Below, piece by piece: positions 30,673 to 33,570 of a DNA stretch of 33,570 nt. The first letter of the stretch is position 1. Each line of letters begins with the position of its first letter. A model generated the notes under the pieces. That model did no database searches, had not been told where the DNA came from, and was given only the letters and a program-made list of their open reading frames with translations. Origin of the DNA: a bacterium ADurb.Bin243 (GTDB lineage: Bacteria > Muiribacteriota > UBA9980). The DNA lies in the NCBI GenBank assembly GCA_002069765.1, contig MWBZ01000037.1:1-33570 (forward strand), given 5' to 3'. Both the position numbers and the translations under genes were made by a program.

Positions 30673-32469
30673 TTAATTTTTTTTGCGTTTATAAAGCGAT
30701 GTGAAGTTAAGATATTTTCTTTTTATTTTATGCGGAGCTTCGTTCGTCCTCATCGATCGCAGGTAGTCGAAAAAGGCATTCCTTATTTCAGTTTTTTCAT
30801 GCTGCAGGGCCTTTGCGGCCGGCGAAGAAAAAACGCGGCAGCCTTCCTTTTTTAACATCGCTTCGCACGCTTTCATAAAGACATAGTATCCTCCGCGGGA
30901 GCCGCGGCCGGCTTCGAACGAACCGGCTATCGCCGCGAGCGCAGGAACTGAATTTTCAAGCAAGAACTTAAGATAAGCCATACGCATTCCTATATCGCCG
31001 CCTGCCGGGGCTTCGACGAAATAATCTAAGTAATGCGTGCCGCCGATATATTCGGGCAGATTATATTTTGCAATGCCGTTTTTATAACTTTCGATATAGT
31101 CTTTTTTCGTTCCGGAGGGAACTATGAGCGATACCGAAGAAAAAGCCGGGTAAACCGCGTCGGCGAGCCTTAACTCGTTGTTGACGGGATTGCCCCTGTG
31201 GGCGCGGCCGCAAAATTTGAAGTTGAAAATGAGCTCCGCGGTGTCGTTTAAAAGGCCGTAACCGGTTATTTTGCCGTTCATTTCATCTATGTATTCAAGC
31301 CTTTCAGAAAGCGGCATATAAACCGGTTCTTCGCGGCATGAATTAAAAATTTTTAAGTTCCCGTCAAGATTTTTTTGGAATTCGTTTATTTCGGAAAATC
31401 TTTTTATACCTGTCCCGTCGCTTTCCCAGCTGTTTTTGGGATAAAACTGGGCGTTTTCCAGGAATAAGACTTCCCTGTCAAAAATGAATCTGGGAGATGG
31501 AATTGCGATATTTTTAAGCGTGTATGGAGAGTCGTAGTAGTTGATGCCCGGGCCGTATGAAAGATAAATATATGTGTTCTGGGCCGAACCTATGTCGGTT
31601 TGATCCAGCTTATTCATGTCGAGCGAAATATTTTCTTCGACGAATGAACGTTTGGCCCTTATGTCCTGTGAGATGATCGGGTAATCATTTTTTAAAAACG
31701 AAACGGCCAGCTTTATGTCGAGCGAACGTTTTTGGCAGACTTCGGCGACGTTTCTGTTGTAAGTGATTTTATGCGTGGGATAAAATAGAAAGCGGCCTTT
31801 TAAGGCTTCTTCCGGGGATGAAATCAGCCGGTTTACATAGCCGAAATAATCAGGCCTGTCGAAGTAATAGCGATTGTATTTAACTGTATTTTGAACTACG
31901 GCTATTTTTGCGGGGAATAAGCGTTCGACCATTTTGCCGAAAACCAGAGGCATCTTTTCTGATCCGGCTTTTGTAATTATGCGTAAATATCCCCTGTCGC
32001 TTATAAAAGCGTCGTTATCTATACGGTTTATTTTATAAGGGACATAAAGAACTTCGCAAAGCGCGTCCGCGGCGTCAAAACTAAAAATGAGCGAACTGGC
32101 TTTTTCGTAAAACACGCTCCCGTTTTTTCTATAAGTTTTAAACTTTCGTTTTTCAGACTCGAATATCGATGGATTTAGATGTTTTTCAATGCCGCGGCCG
32201 AGTTTTGAAAAAAATTCATAGCTTCCGCGTTCGTAAATAGCGTAAATAATCAAGCCGTTTTTTTGGCCGCCGCAGCTTAAAAAAATTGCCCTTGGTTCGC
32301 CCGGCCGGGATTTAAGAGATTCGAAAAAAACGCCGTCGATTTTTTGGACGAAATCTTCGTCCAGGTCAAGGGCGAAGGCGCTTATGCCGCACGATACCGC
32401 AAGCGCTATAATAACGCCGGCCAGAAAAAAACGCGATATTAGCTTAAACTGATTTGATTTAAATTTCAT
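30673..32469 (-). CDS. Large exported protein of unknown function
   Basis: 598 residues, AAGGAA ribosome site upstream. A signal peptide covers about residues 1-34 (basic start, hydrophobic core, ending SAFA). The rest is a mixed hydrophilic protein rich in Tyr and Phe, with no further membrane helix. It contains ten or so cysteines spread singly, no lipobox and no repeat. I could not match any catalytic motif. A Gly/Arg patch, GSFEAGRGSRGGYY (about 528-541), and a basic C-terminal tail (KIKRKYLNF, YKRKKN) stand out. The gene runs alone between two terminators, separated from the upstream PLP-enzyme gene by a hairpin. It is probably periplasmic or secreted and lineage-specific, with unknown role. 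Confidence 0.7.
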   Translation of the reverse strand: MKFKSNQFKLISRFFLAGVIIALAVSCGISAFALDLDEDFVQKIDGVFFESLKSRPGEPRAIFLSCGGQKNGLIIYAIYERGSYEFFSKLGRGIEKHLNPSIFESEKRKFKTYRKNGSVFYEKASSLIFSFDAADALCEVLYVPYKINRIDNDAFISDRGYLRIITKAGSEKMPLVFGKMVERLFPAKIAVVQNTVKYNRYYFDRPDYFGYVNRLISSPEEALKGRFLFYPTHKITYNRNVAEVCQKRSLDIKLAVSFLKNDYPIISQDIRAKRSFVEENISLDMNKLDQTDIGSAQNTYIYLSYGPGINYYDSPYTLKNIAIPSPRFIFDREVLFLENAQFYPKNSWESDGTGIKRFSEINEFQKNLDGNLKIFNSCREEPVYMPLSERLEYIDEMNGKITGYGLLNDTAELIFNFKFCGRAHRGNPVNNELRLADAVYPAFSSVSLIVPSGTKKDYIESYKNGIAKYNLPEYIGGTHYLDYFVEAPAGGDIGMRMAYLKFLLENSVPALAAIAGSFEAGRGSRGGYYVFMKACEAMLKKEGCRVFSSPAAKALQHEKTEIRNAFFDYLRSMRTNEAPHKIKRKYLNFTSLYKRKKN

Positions 32470-32517
32470 AAATTAAGGTTCCTTTTTGATGCGCGTAAAA
32501 CCCCGGATAAAATAACA

Positions 32518-32540
32518 GGGGCAGGTTATCGGCCTGCCCT
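32518..32540 (-). terminator. Terminator after the PLP-enzyme gene
   Basis: GGGCAGG and CCTGCCC arms with a 7-base loop lie 26 bp downstream of the stop on the minus strand, followed by TGTTATTTTAT. Stem is good, T-tract broken. Confidence 0.6.
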
Positions 32541-32565
32541 CTGCTTTTCTGTGCTTTTTAAAAAA

Positions 32566-33570
32566 TTATTTTATTAACTTGAGCGCATTTTCGAGATCGC
32601 AAATGATATCGCACGCGTCTTCGATTCCCATCGAAAGCCTTATCCCGCCCGGATCGATTCCGAACTTTTCCTGTTCGTTAATCGGAATCGCGGCGTGCGT
32701 CATTGAAGACGGATGCTCGATGAGGGTTTTTATCATGCCGAGACTTACGGCGAGAGTTATTACAAGCGACTTTTCAGCCAGGTGGTCGATGATGACTGAG
32801 CCGGATTTTGAAGCGGCGGCGGGTTTACCTTTAATGACGAAATAAAGCATCGAGCCGGGAGCGAAATTACCGTCGCAATCGACGAGCTGCTTTCTGGCTA
32901 TTTTATATTGCGGATGCGATTTTAATCCGGGATATGAAACGCGGGCTATTTTGGGGTGTTTTTCAAGAAATTCTGCGACCTGCATGGCCGTAGCCTGCTG
33001 TTTTCTCATGCGGATATCCAGCGTGGGAAGGCCGTAAACAAGGGTCGGCCACGCGGATTTGGGCGCCAGTACTCCGCCGAAATCTTTACGGTACATGAGA
33101 AGCGCGGTGCGCAGCTCTTTTGGGCCTACCACGATTCCGCCCATGTCGGTTCCGAAGCCGCCTATGCCTTTTGTGAGGCTCGCAAGGCTTATATCGGCGC
33201 CGAGCGAGATGGGCCGCTGGCAGAACGGCGTGGCGAAAGTGTTGTCAACGACGATTTTAATTTTTTCTTCTTTTTTGCGTTTGGAATTGACTTTATCTAC
33301 GGCCTTGCGAAGCTCGCCCAGGTCGATTATTTCAAGCGTAGGGTTGGACGGCGTTTCAAGGTATATTACGCGCGTCTCTTTTTTTATTTCGCGCATAACT
33401 TTTTCGATATCTAAAAGATTGGTGAAGGTGACGTTTTTTCCGTCGCGCGGAAACCAGTTTGCAAGAAGGCTGTATGTGCAGCCGTAAAGCGTATGGTGCG
33501 CGATTATGTGCTCGCCCGATTTGGTAAGTACTCCGAGGACCGCCGATATGGCGGCCGATACCATAAGGAG
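32566..33570 (-). CDS. Cys/Met metabolism PLP-dependent enzyme (5' end outside window)
   Basis: 334 residues of a roughly 400-residue trans-sulfuration enzyme. The frame stays open to the window edge, so the ATG at 33564 is internal. Visible signatures are YLETPSNPTLEIIDL, the PLP-binding VVDNTFATPFCQRP, the Schiff-base lysine in SLTKGIGGFGTDMGG, the C-terminal TLIEHPSSMTHAAI and IRLSMGIED. The family covers cystathionine gamma-synthase, cystathionine gamma/beta-lyase, methionine gamma-lyase and O-acetylhomoserine sulfhydrylase. The active-site tyrosine and substrate-specific cysteine lie near HTLYGCTYSLL, where LYGCTY resembles methionine gamma-lyase, but this does not settle the activity. 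The product acts on sulfur amino acids in the cytoplasm. Confidence 0.88.
   Translation of the reverse strand, partial: LLMVSAAISAVLGVLTKSGEHIIAHHTLYGCTYSLLANWFPRDGKNVTFTNLLDIEKVMREIKKETRVIYLETPSNPTLEIIDLGELRKAVDKVNSKRKKEEKIKIVVDNTFATPFCQRPISLGADISLASLTKGIGGFGTDMGGIVVGPKELRTALLMYRKDFGGVLAPKSAWPTLVYGLPTLDIRMRKQQATAMQVAEFLEKHPKIARVSYPGLKSHPQYKIARKQLVDCDGNFAPGSMLYFVIKGKPAAASKSGSVIIDHLAEKSLVITLAVSLGMIKTLIEHPSSMTHAAIPINEQEKFGIDPGGIRLSMGIEDACDIICDLENALKLIK

Overview
The window (33,570 bp) reads as chromosomal DNA from a diderm (Gram-negative type) bacterium. The evidence for two membranes is TolC-type outer-membrane channels, an RND efflux pump with a periplasmic adaptor, a LolC/E-like permease, a bifunctional class A penicillin-binding protein and many signal peptides. 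Base composition and the Ala/Lys/Glu-rich codon style look even throughout. No integrase, transposase, CRISPR array or phage gene was seen, so this looks like ordinary core and accessory chromosome. The NHL-repeat lipoprotein and several unplaced secreted proteins suggest an uncultured or poorly sampled phylum, but I cannot name the taxon from sequence alone. Many promoters match the TTGACA-17 bp-TATAAT housekeeping pattern very well, and several genes end in clear hairpin-plus-T terminators.

Layout. 1-1484 (+): the 3' end of ychF, then wecB. 1488-3380 (-): a membrane-anchored FlaA1/PglF-type UDP-GlcNAc 4,6-dehydratase. With wecB it points to UDP-GlcNAc being diverted into surface polysaccharide. 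3484-10153 (+): a heavy-metal efflux cluster with a small His/Cys-rich exported protein, a CzcC-like channel broken by an in-frame TAA, a His-rich CzcB-like adaptor and a CzcA/CusA-like pump. 10164-14411 (-): a histidine phosphatase, PBP1A, a glyoxalase II-like hydrolase and hpt. 14604-15970: lipA facing a Fur-family regulator. 16149-19842 (+): a strongly signalled small secreted helical protein, a UbiB-type kinase and an FtsX/LolC-like permease. 19935-20750 (-): an exported HAD phosphatase. 21278-24340 (+): a large lipoprotein with Ig-like repeats and an NHL propeller. 24424-24495 (-): tRNA-Asn. 24747-25781 (+): murB. 25873-28292 (-): a CoA-binding protein, an exported thioredoxin-fold protein and an exported tyrosine phosphatase. 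28475-29084: a perfect 305-bp tandem duplication covering the leader and first codons of a TolC-family gene (28930-30555). 30673-32469 (-): a large exported protein I do not recognise. 32566-33570 (-): a PLP-dependent sulfur amino acid enzyme running off the end.

How the genes fit together. The clearest system is metal export: the small metal-binding protein, adaptor, pump and channel form one transcription direction, with an inverted repeat over the likely promoter as a candidate operator. Its channel gene carries a premature stop, and a second, intact TolC-family gene lies about 25 kb away. Cell-envelope construction is the other theme (wecB, the dehydratase, PBP1A, murB, the LolC/E-like permease, several exported phosphatases). 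I found no convincing wholly new multi-gene system. The observations most worth a second look are the exact 305-bp duplication, the interrupted channel gene, the two possibly leaderless divergent starts near 3.4 kb, the Cys/Lys repeat insert in the NHL lipoprotein, and the unassigned 598-residue exported protein.
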